This document shows positions 45,140-54,716 of a stretch of 64,000 nt of DNA, piece after piece (positions within the stretch are counted from its first letter, which is position 1; every line of letters begins with the position of its first letter). The stretch is from contig JAFGRW010000096.1 in NCBI GenBank assembly GCA_016934935.1, positions 1 to 64,000 of the forward strand, in the 5' to 3' direction. The notes below the pieces were generated by a model. The model was given only the letters and a program-made list of their open reading frames with translations, was not told the origin of the DNA and did not search any database. The DNA comes from Spirochaetota bacterium. Lineage in GTDB: Bacteria; Spirochaetota; UBA4802; JAFGJZ01. The translations under genes and the position numbers were made by a program.

Positions 45140-46306
45140 ATGTATATATTCAGAAATATCAGAGATCAGGTGCAATTATATTTAAACCTTTTTCCGGTAA
45201 TATTGCTGACCGGCCCGCGTCAGACTGGTAAAACCACTTTTTTGCTTAATCAGTTGTCTGAATATAAATATGTAACACTTGATGATCCGGCAGAAGCCGA
45301 ACGGGCAGTTAATATGCCGCAACAGTTTCTTGATTCGCTTTCTATCCCGGTAATTATCGATGAGATACAATACGCGCCGGAGCTTTTCCGTTATATAAAA
45401 TCAGCCGTGGATATTAATAAAAAACCCGGCTCATATGTATTAACAGGTTCTCAGCAGTTTAATATAATGCACAATATCGCGGAGAGTCTTGCCGGCCGTT
45501 GCGGAGTGCTTAGCATGCTTACTCTCTCATTTGATGAACTTTCGTCACAGCAGGATACCAGTTTGTCCGATTATATTGTCCATGGGGGATACCCGGCGTT
45601 GTATTCTGACAACATGATGAAGGCTGAGTATTGGTTTCCTTCTTACATAAACACATATCTTGAACGTGACGTTCGAAACATAATCAATGTCAACTATCTT
45701 CGTGATTTTAACCGTTTTATGAGAGCATTAGCTCTGCGCTCCGGGCAGATATTATCTTTATCTGATCTGGCAAGGGATGTAGGGATCGCGCCTAATACCG
45801 CAAAAGCCTGGTTAAGCACAGTTGAGTCGTCCGGCATTGTCAAGCTGCTGGAGCCCTATTTTTTAAATAAAGGCAAGCGTCTTGTAAAGTCCCCTAAGGT
45901 CTATTATACGGATACCGGTCTTTTGTGCCATCTGGTCGGGATCAATAAATATAGCGAACTTCTTGCGTCGCCACTTTGCGGTGCAGTTTGGGAGACCTAC
46001 GCGTTCTGCCAGATTTATCATGCTTTCTTAAAAGAGGGTAATATTAACCCGCCCCTCTGGTTCTGGCGCGACCGCACCGGCAACGAAGTTGATTTTGTTA
46101 TCGAAAAGGGCGGCCGCTATATTCTGTTTGAGGCAAAACTTACAGAAAAACCGTCAAAAAAAGAGTGCAAAGGCTTTGCAAAATTTGAAGCTTATTATGG
46201 AGAAGGGTCTGTTATACGAAGAACAATTATTGCTCCGGTTAACAAACCCTTTCCGTTGGAAGACAATATCCTCGTGGATAATGGCCGTATAGCTGTTATT
46301 GATTAA
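45140..46306 (+). CDS. AAA+ ATPase with DUF4143 nuclease-like domain (copy 3)
   Basis: 388 residues from the ATG at 45140 (GAGG at 45127-45130). Walker A GPRQTGKTT at 25-33, Walker B VIIDEIQYAPELF, sensor 1 YVLTGSQQF, winged helix LSLSDLARDVGIAPNTAKAWLS, and DUF4143 with RDRTGNEVDFVIEKGG and FEAKLTEK as the nuclease-like acidic and Lys residues. Closest in layout to copy 1. Its last 4 nt overlap the convergent methyltransferase gene. No toxin or partner gene adjoins it. Confidence 0.9.
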   Translation: MYIFRNIRDQVQLYLNLFPVILLTGPRQTGKTTFLLNQLSEYKYVTLDDPAEAERAVNMPQQFLDSLSIPVIIDEIQYAPELFRYIKSAVDINKKPGSYVLTGSQQFNIMHNIAESLAGRCGVLSMLTLSFDELSSQQDTSLSDYIVHGGYPALYSDNMMKAEYWFPSYINTYLERDVRNIINVNYLRDFNRFMRALALRSGQILSLSDLARDVGIAPNTAKAWLSTVESSGIVKLLEPYFLNKGKRLVKSPKVYYTDTGLLCHLVGINKYSELLASPLCGAVWETYAFCQIYHAFLKEGNINPPLWFWRDRTGNEVDFVIEKGGRYILFEAKLTEKPSKKECKGFAKFEAYYGEGSVIRRTIIAPVNKPFPLEDNILVDNGRIAVID

Positions 46307-46863
46307 ACAGGCGAACATACCAGAAACCCGCGATGCTCTTCGGCTATTTTAAACATCTTTGAACTCTCAATCTTGTTTTTGCTCCGTTTGCGCGGTTGGT
46401 GCCCGTCTTCAATATACAGCCTGCCATTTTTTTTCAGTATGCGGTTAATCTCTTTTAAAAAAAGATCCGGCTTTTTTACCATATGAAACATATCCAATGC
46501 ATACACAATATCGGCACAGTTGTCAGGTACAGTGCTTTTATAACCGGTTACCTGTGCCGTTTTAACATTTGTTAATCCATATCGTTCAATCTTTTTATTT
46601 ACTGCTGCTATCGCCAATTCATGAACATCGGCCGCGTAAACTGTACCGCTATTTCCAGCAAGAATTGACGCTGCTTTGATATAGCTGCCCGGTCCGCATC
46701 CATAATCTACAACGGTATCTCCTTCTTTAATATTGAATTTTTTCAGCAATTTTTCCGGCGAAGCAAATATTTCCCAGATTGCGAAAAGAAAAGACATTCC
46801 TCTAAAAGCGATATTCGGAATACGATCCATGCCGCTTCCGCTAATTGTTTCCAAAACAGACAT
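46303..46863 (-). CDS. SAM-dependent methyltransferase
   Basis: 186 residues from the ATG at 46863, preceded by AGGAGGAATT; the longer open frame upstream crosses the operators and is untranslated. The SAM-binding motif I is VVDYGCGPGSYIKAA (about residues 48-62), with AADVHEL (motif II), and NCADIVYALDMFHMV (motif IV). Class I small-molecule type, target unknown. Divergent from tetR with two operator palindromes in the shared spacer, so it is very likely controlled by that TetR protein. Confidence 0.88.
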   Translation of the reverse strand: MSVLETISGSGMDRIPNIAFRGMSFLFAIWEIFASPEKLLKKFNIKEGDTVVDYGCGPGSYIKAASILAGNSGTVYAADVHELAIAAVNKKIERYGLTNVKTAQVTGYKSTVPDNCADIVYALDMFHMVKKPDLFLKEINRILKKNGRLYIEDGHQPRKRSKNKIESSKMFKIAEEHRGFLVCSPV

Positions 46864-46916
46864 AATAATTCCTCCTGTTAAACTCCTCTCCTTCTGGATC
46901 GGGTAATTGTCAAAAC

Positions 46917-46964
46917 ATGAACCATGGTTCATCTGTGTTGATACAATGTGAACCATGGTTCACA
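46917..46964. promoter_or_regulatory. Twin TetR-type operators
   Basis: Two copies of the same palindrome: ATGAACCATGGTTCAT (46917-46932) and TGTGAACCATGGTTCACA (46947-46964), centres 31 bp apart, about three helical turns. They lie between the methyltransferase start and the TetR gene, as expected for the TetR protein's own binding sites. Confidence 0.85.
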
Positions 46965-47010
46965 AAAGTCAAGATTAATATGAACTTTTGATCATGTTTT
47001 ACTTGACTGA

Positions 47011-47039
47011 TTGACATTTATTCAAATAGACATTATACG
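47011..47039 (+). promoter_or_regulatory. Sigma70-type promoter of the tetR operon
   Basis: TTGACA (47011-47016), 17-nt spacer, TATACG (47034-47039), 35 nt before the TetR start. The operators lie 47-94 nt upstream of the -35 box. Confidence 0.65.
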
Positions 47040-47074
47040 GGGTCATACAAATACAAACGGGATTGTAATTAACC

Positions 47075-47698
47075 ATGAGTAATAGTAAAATCCGAGTTCC
47101 TCAACAGGATAGAAGCAAAGAATCAAAAAACAGTATCATAGAAGCGGGCTTGCAGCTTTTTTCTGAAAAAGGTTATTATAAAACCAACTCTAAAGAGATT
47201 GCGAAGCGGGCCGGTGTTTCGATAGGCAGTTTTTACATGTACTTTACCGATAAAAAAGCTCTATTTATGGAAGTTGTTGAACTGTATAATCAAAAAATAT
47301 GCGATGTATTAAATGATATAGAAAATCCGGAAAACGGATCTTTCAGTGATGGCAAGACCTTCCTGAACTATCTGATAACCAAGCTGATCGAAGCACATGA
47401 GATTTATCCCGGGCTTCATCAGGAGTTGACAGTTATGTCGGCATCTGATCCCGATATAGCGACACTTCATAACAACGCGCGTATCGAAGCGATCAGTCTC
47501 GCAAAAAAATTCTTATCATCAAGAATCGATAAACTGCGTATCAGTGATATCCAAACCGTTTCGGTGCTTATTCAGACAACCCTTGAAGAAATAGTGCATA
47601 TTATCGTCTTCTCGGATGTTACAATATCTAAAGAGAAGTTAATCAATGAAACAACAGATATGCTTTTCAGATATTTGTATAAGGATGAGAACCTATGA
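47075..47698 (+). CDS. TetR-family transcriptional repressor
   Basis: 207 residues. N-terminal HTH: SIIEAGLQLFSEKGYYKTNSKEIAKRAGVSIGSFYMYFTDKKALF (about 20-63), the standard TetR DNA-binding signature, then an all-helical ligand domain. It should bind the twin GTGAACCATGGTTCAC sites upstream and control itself, the membrane acyltransferase that overlaps its stop by 4 nt, and the divergent methyltransferase. The ligand is unknown. Confidence 0.95.
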   Translation: MSNSKIRVPQQDRSKESKNSIIEAGLQLFSEKGYYKTNSKEIAKRAGVSIGSFYMYFTDKKALFMEVVELYNQKICDVLNDIENPENGSFSDGKTFLNYLITKLIEAHEIYPGLHQELTVMSASDPDIATLHNNARIEAISLAKKFLSSRIDKLRISDIQTVSVLIQTTLEEIVHIIVFSDVTISKEKLINETTDMLFRYLYKDENL

Positions 47699-48792
47699 AA
47701 AATCGCTTTTACTACCTTGATAATCTTAAAGTTTTATTAACAATGCTTGTTATTGCCCACCATGTTTCAATAACATACGGGGGATCCGGCGACTGGTATA
47801 TCATGGATCCCAATCGTAATGAGCTTACATCACTGATTTTAACCCTGTTTACAGCCGTTAACCAGTCTTTCTTTATGGGGCTCTTCTTTTTTATCTCAGG
47901 TTTTTTTACTCCGGGTTCTTTTGATAAAAAAGGTGCTGTCGCATATCTGCGTGACCGATTGATACGTCTCGGTGTACCTCTTATTCTGTTCTACACTGTT
48001 TTAAATCCATTGCTGGTTTACATACTAAGGCTGTATTATGGTGAATACAATGGATCTTTTGTCTCTTTCTGGTTAAAGAACATGCCAAATTATGCCGGAC
48101 CGGGTCCACTCTGGTTTGTACAGGCGCTTCTGATATTCTCTATTGTTTATGCCATTGTACGCATGATTAGCGGTAAGTTTGATAAAAGAATCTATTTCCC
48201 ATCTAATAAAAAGTTGATTGCTGGCGCTGTATGCGCTGCGTCTGCTGCTTTTGTAATAAGAGTATTTTTACCGGTAGATAAGGCTTTTTTCTCGTTTAAA
48301 TTGGGTTATTTTCCTTTATATATTTTGCTGTTTGCGTCGGGAATTATTGCGGCACGAAACAACTGGCTTGATAAAATTGACAGCTCTGTTACAAAAAGAT
48401 GGTTTATTACTTCACTTGTTCTTATAGTTGTTCTTCCCATAGTTATGATTGCCGCCGGTAGTCCTGATGCCTTTAACGGGGGCTTTACAGTTCAGTCACT
48501 TATGTACTGCTTTTGGGATCCTTTTGTCTGTTTTGGAATTTGCCTTAAACTTATGCAATTATTTAAAAATAAATTAAATATTGCACCGGCAATTTTAAAA
48601 GAAGCCGGACGTGGCGCCTATGTGGTTTATATTACACATCCGTTTTTCTGTGTTGGCGCGGCTATGCTGCTTATGCCTCTGGATTTTGCACCGATGATAA
48701 AGTTTTTGCTATGTTCAATTATGGCAATTATTACTGCCTTTATATCGGCTGCGCTTGTTATCAGAATTCCTGTAGTTAACCGGATTGTGTAG
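47695..48792 (+). CDS. Acyltransferase-3 family membrane protein
   Basis: 365 residues, about ten membrane helices. The start RFYYLDNLKVLLTMLVIAHHVSITY carries the catalytic-type His of the acyltransferase-3 family, followed by FFFISGFFTPGSF and LRDRLIRLGVPLILF, and GPLWFVQALLIFS. These enzymes O-acetylate or succinylate exported glycans or lipids. Translationally coupled to tetR (ATGA overlap), which usually means TetR senses a related compound. Confidence 0.88.
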   Translation: MKNRFYYLDNLKVLLTMLVIAHHVSITYGGSGDWYIMDPNRNELTSLILTLFTAVNQSFFMGLFFFISGFFTPGSFDKKGAVAYLRDRLIRLGVPLILFYTVLNPLLVYILRLYYGEYNGSFVSFWLKNMPNYAGPGPLWFVQALLIFSIVYAIVRMISGKFDKRIYFPSNKKLIAGAVCAASAAFVIRVFLPVDKAFFSFKLGYFPLYILLFASGIIAARNNWLDKIDSSVTKRWFITSLVLIVVLPIVMIAAGSPDAFNGGFTVQSLMYCFWDPFVCFGICLKLMQLFKNKLNIAPAILKEAGRGAYVVYITHPFFCVGAAMLLMPLDFAPMIKFLLCSIMAIITAFISAALVIRIPVVNRIV

Positions 48793-48801
48793 GAGAGAAA
48801 A

Positions 48802-50292
48802 ATGAAAACCTTTTTGTTTACCGGTCTCTTTTTTATGATGGTTGCGGGCTGTAGTTCGGCATCAGATAAAGATGTTAAAAAGAGTGTGGTGATCGATCTG
48901 GAGTTTACAAGAATTAAGACTTCGTCATATAATCCCTTTGATGTTACTGTAAAAATATTCAAGGATGATCAGCAAGTTACTAATGTATATCCCAAAGTGC
49001 AAGTTGAAAAAGGTAAAGTTTCGGAAATAACCTTCGATAAAGAGGGAAATCCCTGTTTCACTGTTTATCCTGTTTCCAGTGGAATATATCCCGTTATTGT
49101 TGAATATAGTAATGTTGCGGTTAAACGTGAAGCTCTGGTTGTGACCGAATTATCCGATGATTTAGGGCAGCCTTTACTCGTTCCGGGTTTGGTAAATACC
49201 GATGGCTATGAGGACGGTATAACCATCACTCCGGACGGACAATACCTTTTTATTCAGTATGGACCATTATATTTCAGCGGAGTATTTCTTCATCAGGATA
49301 TTTGCGCAGAGGACGGGTGGTCGTTGTATGATCTGGTAAGTTGTCAGAGTAAACCGGATAGTGATTGGGTTTTTAATACAATAGGTCCATATACCGCTCC
49401 TGAAAGACCCGGGTTTCCTGTAGGCGGCATTAAGGATGGAAGGCTGACTCATCTTGATATTGTACTTGAAAATGTGGCAAACAGGATTGCGCTTTTTCCG
49501 ACTGTTTTTTACGGATTTAAACGGTTGGAAGATGGTACATTTGGAGATCCGTTTAAACTGGCATTTGATGATTTTAAAGGTGCCAACTCTCCTTATGGTC
49601 TCTCCTTTATGATGAAGAGTGATAATGAGGCACTCTTTATTGTTTCGTGGGATAACTATTTTAATCATCTTGGAGATGACGGTTTTGATGTGTATTACGG
49701 GAATATAACAATGGGTGAGGATTCCAGTCTTGGCAAGGTTATTTATGAGGGTGAAGGTTTTTCGTCGATAGATCCGGTTATTAGGCCTGTGGGTTTTGAT
49801 TCTCATATTGGGGTTCAGGGTAATTCACATCTCTATTATGATAACGATAAAAAAATAAGATCTATATGGACAGATGACGAACGTGATACCAGAGATATAA
49901 CAGTTAATGTTCTTATTGACGCTGATTTTCCGGATGGAACGTGGACACATAAAAATTTACCGGCAAAAATCAATACAACTGCCTCTGAGACCCAGCCTTT
50001 TTTTACCGGTAAACGTCTTTATCTGAACAGGGAAGTCTCAATAGTTTATCATGAATTTATAGGGAGTTCGGAAAATGATTATACAAATAATGACAGCTGG
50101 CGGGATGAGGTTGTTGTTGTGAAAGCGGGTGAAACTGGTATAGGAGAAATTTTTGGTGCTGGTGAACCGACTCTCTGCGAATATAACGGCAAAAAATATC
50201 TCTACTTCGTTTATGTACAGGTAAGAGCCGAAGGAGAAGCTATTGACAGAAAGGATTACGATATGGGAGCGGCATTTGTCGAAATAGAGTAG
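48802..50292 (+). CDS. Hypothetical lipoprotein, beta-propeller-like
   Basis: 496 residues, 9 nt after the acyltransferase stop, so in the tetR operon. Lipobox VAGC (Cys near 17), an N-terminal Ig-like stretch (about 30-115), then repeated blade-like strands with GYEDGITITPDGQYLFIQYGP, SYNPF and FVYVQVRAEGE. PD40-type propeller repeats are suspected. Function unknown. The gap to the cyclase gene is 78 nt with no terminator. Confidence 0.62.
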   Translation: MKTFLFTGLFFMMVAGCSSASDKDVKKSVVIDLEFTRIKTSSYNPFDVTVKIFKDDQQVTNVYPKVQVEKGKVSEITFDKEGNPCFTVYPVSSGIYPVIVEYSNVAVKREALVVTELSDDLGQPLLVPGLVNTDGYEDGITITPDGQYLFIQYGPLYFSGVFLHQDICAEDGWSLYDLVSCQSKPDSDWVFNTIGPYTAPERPGFPVGGIKDGRLTHLDIVLENVANRIALFPTVFYGFKRLEDGTFGDPFKLAFDDFKGANSPYGLSFMMKSDNEALFIVSWDNYFNHLGDDGFDVYYGNITMGEDSSLGKVIYEGEGFSSIDPVIRPVGFDSHIGVQGNSHLYYDNDKKIRSIWTDDERDTRDITVNVLIDADFPDGTWTHKNLPAKINTTASETQPFFTGKRLYLNREVSIVYHEFIGSSENDYTNNDSWRDEVVVVKAGETGIGEIFGAGEPTLCEYNGKKYLYFVYVQVRAEGEAIDRKDYDMGAAFVEIE

Positions 50293-50370
50293 CTATAAGT
50301 ATGATAAGGCAAAATTAACCGGAAAATTATCTGATCATTATATATAAGGCTTTTTTTACAAGAGGTTACA

Positions 50371-51894
50371 ATGGATAGTAAAAAGAAAAAATCACTTCGA
50401 ATAGTTCTGACTACAATGCTTGCAGTGTTTTTGCTCAATCCTCTTAGTAATATAGGAGCTGTAGTAATAATATATCTGGTTGGGCCTCTTGTTTTTACAC
50501 AAGCCGACTGGATCGCAAGTGAACAGCTTTTCGAGTTGATCAAAGACAAGGAGTGGCTTAACAGGGTTGTACCCTCTGTTCTTATAATACTGTATCTAAC
50601 TCCAATTCTTATTGCAATGTATCGTAAGCTAATAGGTAAACCGGCCAAAAGGTTTAGTCCGGGGCGTATTCTTGATGTTCCTTTAAAGATCAGTTTAATA
50701 GGTATTAGCGGCTGGATAGTAGAGGAGATACTGTTTCTTAGTATCTGGTTTAAACAGCCTCTGATCGCGTCTTCTACACTGATCGTAACGTCGCTTGAGA
50801 TGCTGCTCGCTGCAATATTCAGTTTTGTTGTATCTTTCTTTATTTTAGAAATGGTTTTCAGAAGATATGTTATACCCAGGGTTTTTCCTGATGGCAATCT
50901 TTCCGAGCTGGCTGGTAATACCAACTTTTCGATACGCGGAAGATTCTTTGTCTATTATATTACGGCCGCATTGTTTCCGATATACATTCTTTCCCTATTT
51001 GTTTTATCACGTATTGGAGAAAGCGATAGTTATTCGGGTTACATCACCATGATTGTGGTGATTCTGGTATCAGGTGCTGTTTTAACCTATCTTGTTTCGG
51101 GATACTTTAGGGAACCTCTGTTATTGATGAAAAATGCCGTACTAAATATCCGACAGGGTGACTACAACGTAAATCTGCCTGTAACTTCTAACGACGAACT
51201 TGGACTTCTGTCAGAAAATCTGAATGACCTTGGCAAGGAACTTCTTGAAAAAGAGCTTATGAAAGAGACCTTTGGCAAAGTGGTGGATCCTTCGGTTCGG
51301 GATCATCTTATGAGTGGAAATCTGAAACTGGGCGGAGAAGAGCGCATTGTAACGGTGCTCTTTACGGACATACGTAACTATACGGGATTAACAGAAAAGA
51401 TGGATCCGGAAACCGTAGTGATGTGGCTTAACAGATATTTTAACTCCGTATCCGGGCCCGTAACGCGTTACGGGGGTATTGTAAATAAATATATCGGTGA
51501 CGCTCTTATGGCAGTTTTCGGAGCTCCCCGCGAGGATAAGGATCACGCATCAAATGCTGCTATGGCAGCTCTTGCAATGATAGAGGCACGTGAAAAAATG
51601 AACGAACAGTTTAAGGTCGAAGGTTTGCCGGCGATTAATGCAGGTATTGGTGTTCATACTGGTAAAGTATTAGCCGGCAATATTGGATCGGCAAGCCGTA
51701 TGGAGTATACCGTTATCGGAGATACGGTTAACGTTGCCGCCCGTGTTGAGAAGATGACCAAAGAGCTTAAGCTTTCTCTTTTGATAACAGAGATGACAAT
51801 AGATCAGCTTGATACGAATGCCGGCTTTAAAAAAGCAGCCCTTTGTAAGCTTAGAGGGCGATCAGAGCAGGTTAAACTTTATAAACCGGTATGA
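50371..51894 (+). CDS. Class III adenylate/guanylate cyclase with HAMP
   Basis: 507 residues: six or so N-terminal membrane helices, a HAMP linker (about 245-295; REPLLLMKNAVLNIRQGDYNV) and a class III catalytic domain (about 325-500). VTVLFTDIRNYTGLTEKM and KYIGDALMAVFGAP supply the two metal-binding Asp residues; INAGIGVHTGKVLAGNIGS and YTVIGDTVNVAARVEKM complete the site. It should form cAMP (or cGMP) under membrane control. A Crp-like protein is encoded at 26331. Confidence 0.93.
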   Translation: MDSKKKKSLRIVLTTMLAVFLLNPLSNIGAVVIIYLVGPLVFTQADWIASEQLFELIKDKEWLNRVVPSVLIILYLTPILIAMYRKLIGKPAKRFSPGRILDVPLKISLIGISGWIVEEILFLSIWFKQPLIASSTLIVTSLEMLLAAIFSFVVSFFILEMVFRRYVIPRVFPDGNLSELAGNTNFSIRGRFFVYYITAALFPIYILSLFVLSRIGESDSYSGYITMIVVILVSGAVLTYLVSGYFREPLLLMKNAVLNIRQGDYNVNLPVTSNDELGLLSENLNDLGKELLEKELMKETFGKVVDPSVRDHLMSGNLKLGGEERIVTVLFTDIRNYTGLTEKMDPETVVMWLNRYFNSVSGPVTRYGGIVNKYIGDALMAVFGAPREDKDHASNAAMAALAMIEAREKMNEQFKVEGLPAINAGIGVHTGKVLAGNIGSASRMEYTVIGDTVNVAARVEKMTKELKLSLLITEMTIDQLDTNAGFKKAALCKLRGRSEQVKLYKPV

Positions 51895-51964
51895 ATTTTA
51901 TTTACTTGTGGTCTAATATTATTAAATCTAACCTTCCGTCTTAATCTATGTGGTGAAAAGCAAT

Positions 51965-54607
51965 ATGAAAAGAAAACTGATCGTGATTATTGAGCAAGAA
52001 GCTGGCTATATTTTTGATTGGGATGAAGAGTCAGAACAGCCAGATAGTTTTTGTGAAGAGCTGTTTTTGAGATATAAAAAGGATCCTTTGGCAGCCCTTT
52101 TATTTCTTGGATTTCAGAACAATAATAGTGAGTGGTCTGAATCATTACGTTATTTGTGGAGTATTGCATCCTCATTTGTTTATTTGTTAACAAAGATGGA
52201 TGAGCTTGAAAGCAGAAGAGAGAAAGTCTTAGTAGATGAAGATGCCGAAACCTTTGAAAGCCTGATTAAGTCCGCACCTTTTATTTGCGGATCTGAAAAT
52301 CTCTCCTTAAAATGGTTGAGTAATCTATGGATAAATCTTAATCACACCTTTTGCACTCAGATTAAAGCATTCAATGGGGCGGTATCAGATTATCTGCATC
52401 AAAATAATCCGGCACTTCATCTTCCGGGTAGAGTCTATTTTCATCTTGTAGAAAATAAATCGGGAGAGGAGCCTTTTGCTTTTTTGGCAACCTATACAAC
52501 CTACTCTTCACAAAAGGCAAAGAGCCGACATCTTCCTCTTAAAAATGCTCTTGAAGAGTATGGAGATAATACACGTAAAATGCTTGAACTGCTTTCGACT
52601 GTAAATAAGGCGTCAGAAAAAAGCTCTCTAATCGCGGAGGTTGTACAATCAGGAGAAATATTTTATCCTCTAAATTTTTCGGCCGTTGATGCATATACTT
52701 TTTTAAAAGAGGTTAGCCTCTATGAAGAGTCAGGTGTTATCTGTCGTATACCGGATTGGTATCGTAAAAAACAAAATTCGCTTTCTGTAGCTATCACGGT
52801 AGGTGACAAAAAAGAGAGCTACTTCTCGCAAGACACCCTGCTTAGTTTTGATATTTCCATTTCTCTTGGTGCAGATACAATTTCAGTAAAACAGGCAAAG
52901 CAATTGTTAAGCGAAGCAGAAGGTTTAACGATGATAAAAAACCGTTGGGTCGAAGTTGATCATCAGAGGCTTAAAGAGGTCATTAAACTATATGAGAAAG
53001 CAGAATCTGAATATGTAAACAGTGGTATAACCCTGTCCGAGGCAATAAGAATACAGCTTAACGAAGGAAAGCTTTTTACAAAAACAAGCGACTCTGACGA
53101 GATTGAAGTAAATAATGGTACATGGCTAACAGAGATAATGGCCGGGCTTACTCGTCCGGAGACATTGCCGGATATCGATGCAGGAAATAACTTTAACGCA
53201 GTTCTTCGAGAATATCAGTTAAAAGGTTTAAACTGGCTGCACTATCTAAATTTGATTGGTCTGGGTGCCTGTTTAGCAGATGACATGGGACTCGGAAAAA
53301 CGATACAGGTTATTGCACATTTAAATCATCTTTCACTTAAACAAAAAAAGCATAAGTCTTTGATTGTCATTCCAGCTTCGCTTATAGGTAACTGGGTAAA
53401 CGAGATAAAACGTTTTGCACCAAACCTGCGATATCATGTTGTACACCCGTCAAATGCCTCGGCTTCTTCAATTGATGATGTATATGTTAAAAAAAACGGC
53501 GGTGTATATATTACAACCTATGCTATATTGGTGCGAAACAAATGGCTTTCACAAATTACCTGGGATTATCTAATTTTAGATGAGGCACAGGCAATAAAAA
53601 ATCCAAATACCAAACAGGCTAAAGCTGTAAAAGTAGTACCGGCTTCTTATCGACTTGCACTTACCGGAACTCCCGTAGAGAACTCTTTAATGGATTTATG
53701 GTCAATCTTTGATTTTATTAATCCGGGATTGCTTGGCAACTCAAAAGAATTTATCAGTTTTACAAAAAGTCTTAGCGATAATCCAGAAGGGTATACACGA
53801 CTAAAAAAAATTATCAGCCCGTTTATTTTGCGCCGATTAAAAACGGACACGAAAATCATATCTGATTTACCAGAAAAAATTGAGATGAAAACATATTCTC
53901 ATCTCACTCCAAAGCAGGCACTACTCTATCAGAATCTTGTTCAGTCTCTTCGAAATGCTCTTGGCAGTGCCGATGACGGAATCAGTCGCAAGGGATTAAT
54001 TCTCGCTTCGATTATGAAGTTTAAACAGATTTGTAATCATCCAGATCAGTATACAGGACAGGATAACTATAGCGAAACGGACAGCGGCAAATTTGAGCGT
54101 TTGCGAGAAATCTGTGAGACGATAAAAGCTAAACGCGAGAGGGTGCTTATCTTTACTCAGTTTAAAGAAATTACTGAACATCTTTCTGATTATCTAGCGC
54201 GTCTTTTTGGTCATAGCGGGCTTGTGTTGCATGGTGGGGTCGCAGTAAAAAAGCGAAAAGATCTTGTAGAAGCGTTTCAGGGGCGTGAATATGTACCGTA
54301 TATGATACTATCAATCAAGGCGGGAGGTACTGGCCTTAATCTTACCGCCGCAAATCACGTAATACATTTTGATCGCTGGTGGAACCCGGCTGTCGAAAAC
54401 CAGGCAACAGACAGGGTCTTTAGAATAGGGCAGAAGAAAAATGTAATTGTTCACAAATTTATTACTGCAGGGACAATCGAAGAAAAAATTGATCTTATGA
54501 TTGACGATAAAATGAAGCTGGTTAACGATATACTTCCTGAAAAACAGGAGAACTGGCTGACAGAGATGTCAAACGATGAAATCATGCAGTTGGTTTCTCT
54601 TGTCTGA
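51965..54607 (+). CDS. SNF2-family DNA translocase/helicase
   Basis: 880 residues from the ATG at 51965; GTG codons at 51950 and 51953 are alternatives. The N-terminal 400 residues are the SNF2-associated region of bacterial RapA/HepA-like proteins. Two RecA-like lobes follow: CLADDMGLGKTIQVIAHL (Walker A), YLILDEAQAIKNP (DEAQ box), LTGTPVENSLMDLWS, and SIKAGGTGLNLTAANHVIHF with RWWNPAVENQATDRVFRIGQ (motifs V and VI). It moves along double-stranded DNA, displacing proteins. It pairs with the SWIM protein 109 nt downstream, a recurrent combination. Confidence 0.95.
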   Translation: MKRKLIVIIEQEAGYIFDWDEESEQPDSFCEELFLRYKKDPLAALLFLGFQNNNSEWSESLRYLWSIASSFVYLLTKMDELESRREKVLVDEDAETFESLIKSAPFICGSENLSLKWLSNLWINLNHTFCTQIKAFNGAVSDYLHQNNPALHLPGRVYFHLVENKSGEEPFAFLATYTTYSSQKAKSRHLPLKNALEEYGDNTRKMLELLSTVNKASEKSSLIAEVVQSGEIFYPLNFSAVDAYTFLKEVSLYEESGVICRIPDWYRKKQNSLSVAITVGDKKESYFSQDTLLSFDISISLGADTISVKQAKQLLSEAEGLTMIKNRWVEVDHQRLKEVIKLYEKAESEYVNSGITLSEAIRIQLNEGKLFTKTSDSDEIEVNNGTWLTEIMAGLTRPETLPDIDAGNNFNAVLREYQLKGLNWLHYLNLIGLGACLADDMGLGKTIQVIAHLNHLSLKQKKHKSLIVIPASLIGNWVNEIKRFAPNLRYHVVHPSNASASSIDDVYVKKNGGVYITTYAILVRNKWLSQITWDYLILDEAQAIKNPNTKQAKAVKVVPASYRLALTGTPVENSLMDLWSIFDFINPGLLGNSKEFISFTKSLSDNPEGYTRLKKIISPFILRRLKTDTKIISDLPEKIEMKTYSHLTPKQALLYQNLVQSLRNALGSADDGISRKGLILASIMKFKQICNHPDQYTGQDNYSETDSGKFERLREICETIKAKRERVLIFTQFKEITEHLSDYLARLFGHSGLVLHGGVAVKKRKDLVEAFQGREYVPYMILSIKAGGTGLNLTAANHVIHFDRWWNPAVENQATDRVFRIGQKKNVIVHKFITAGTIEEKIDLMIDDKMKLVNDILPEKQENWLTEMSNDEIMQLVSLV

Positions 54608-54716
54608 TAAAATGTCTGTAAACGGATCTCTATGAATCAAAACCAAAGTTATTATACAATGCTAATTTAACACCAATTCGCTGTCTTAAAAAATACAGCT
54701 CTGTAGGAGTGCTGCT

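Noticed and set aside
14722-46306. Treating the three ATPases as a recent transposition series
   Set aside because: Proteins and palindromes differ considerably, and I see no shared terminal sequences at their 3' ends.
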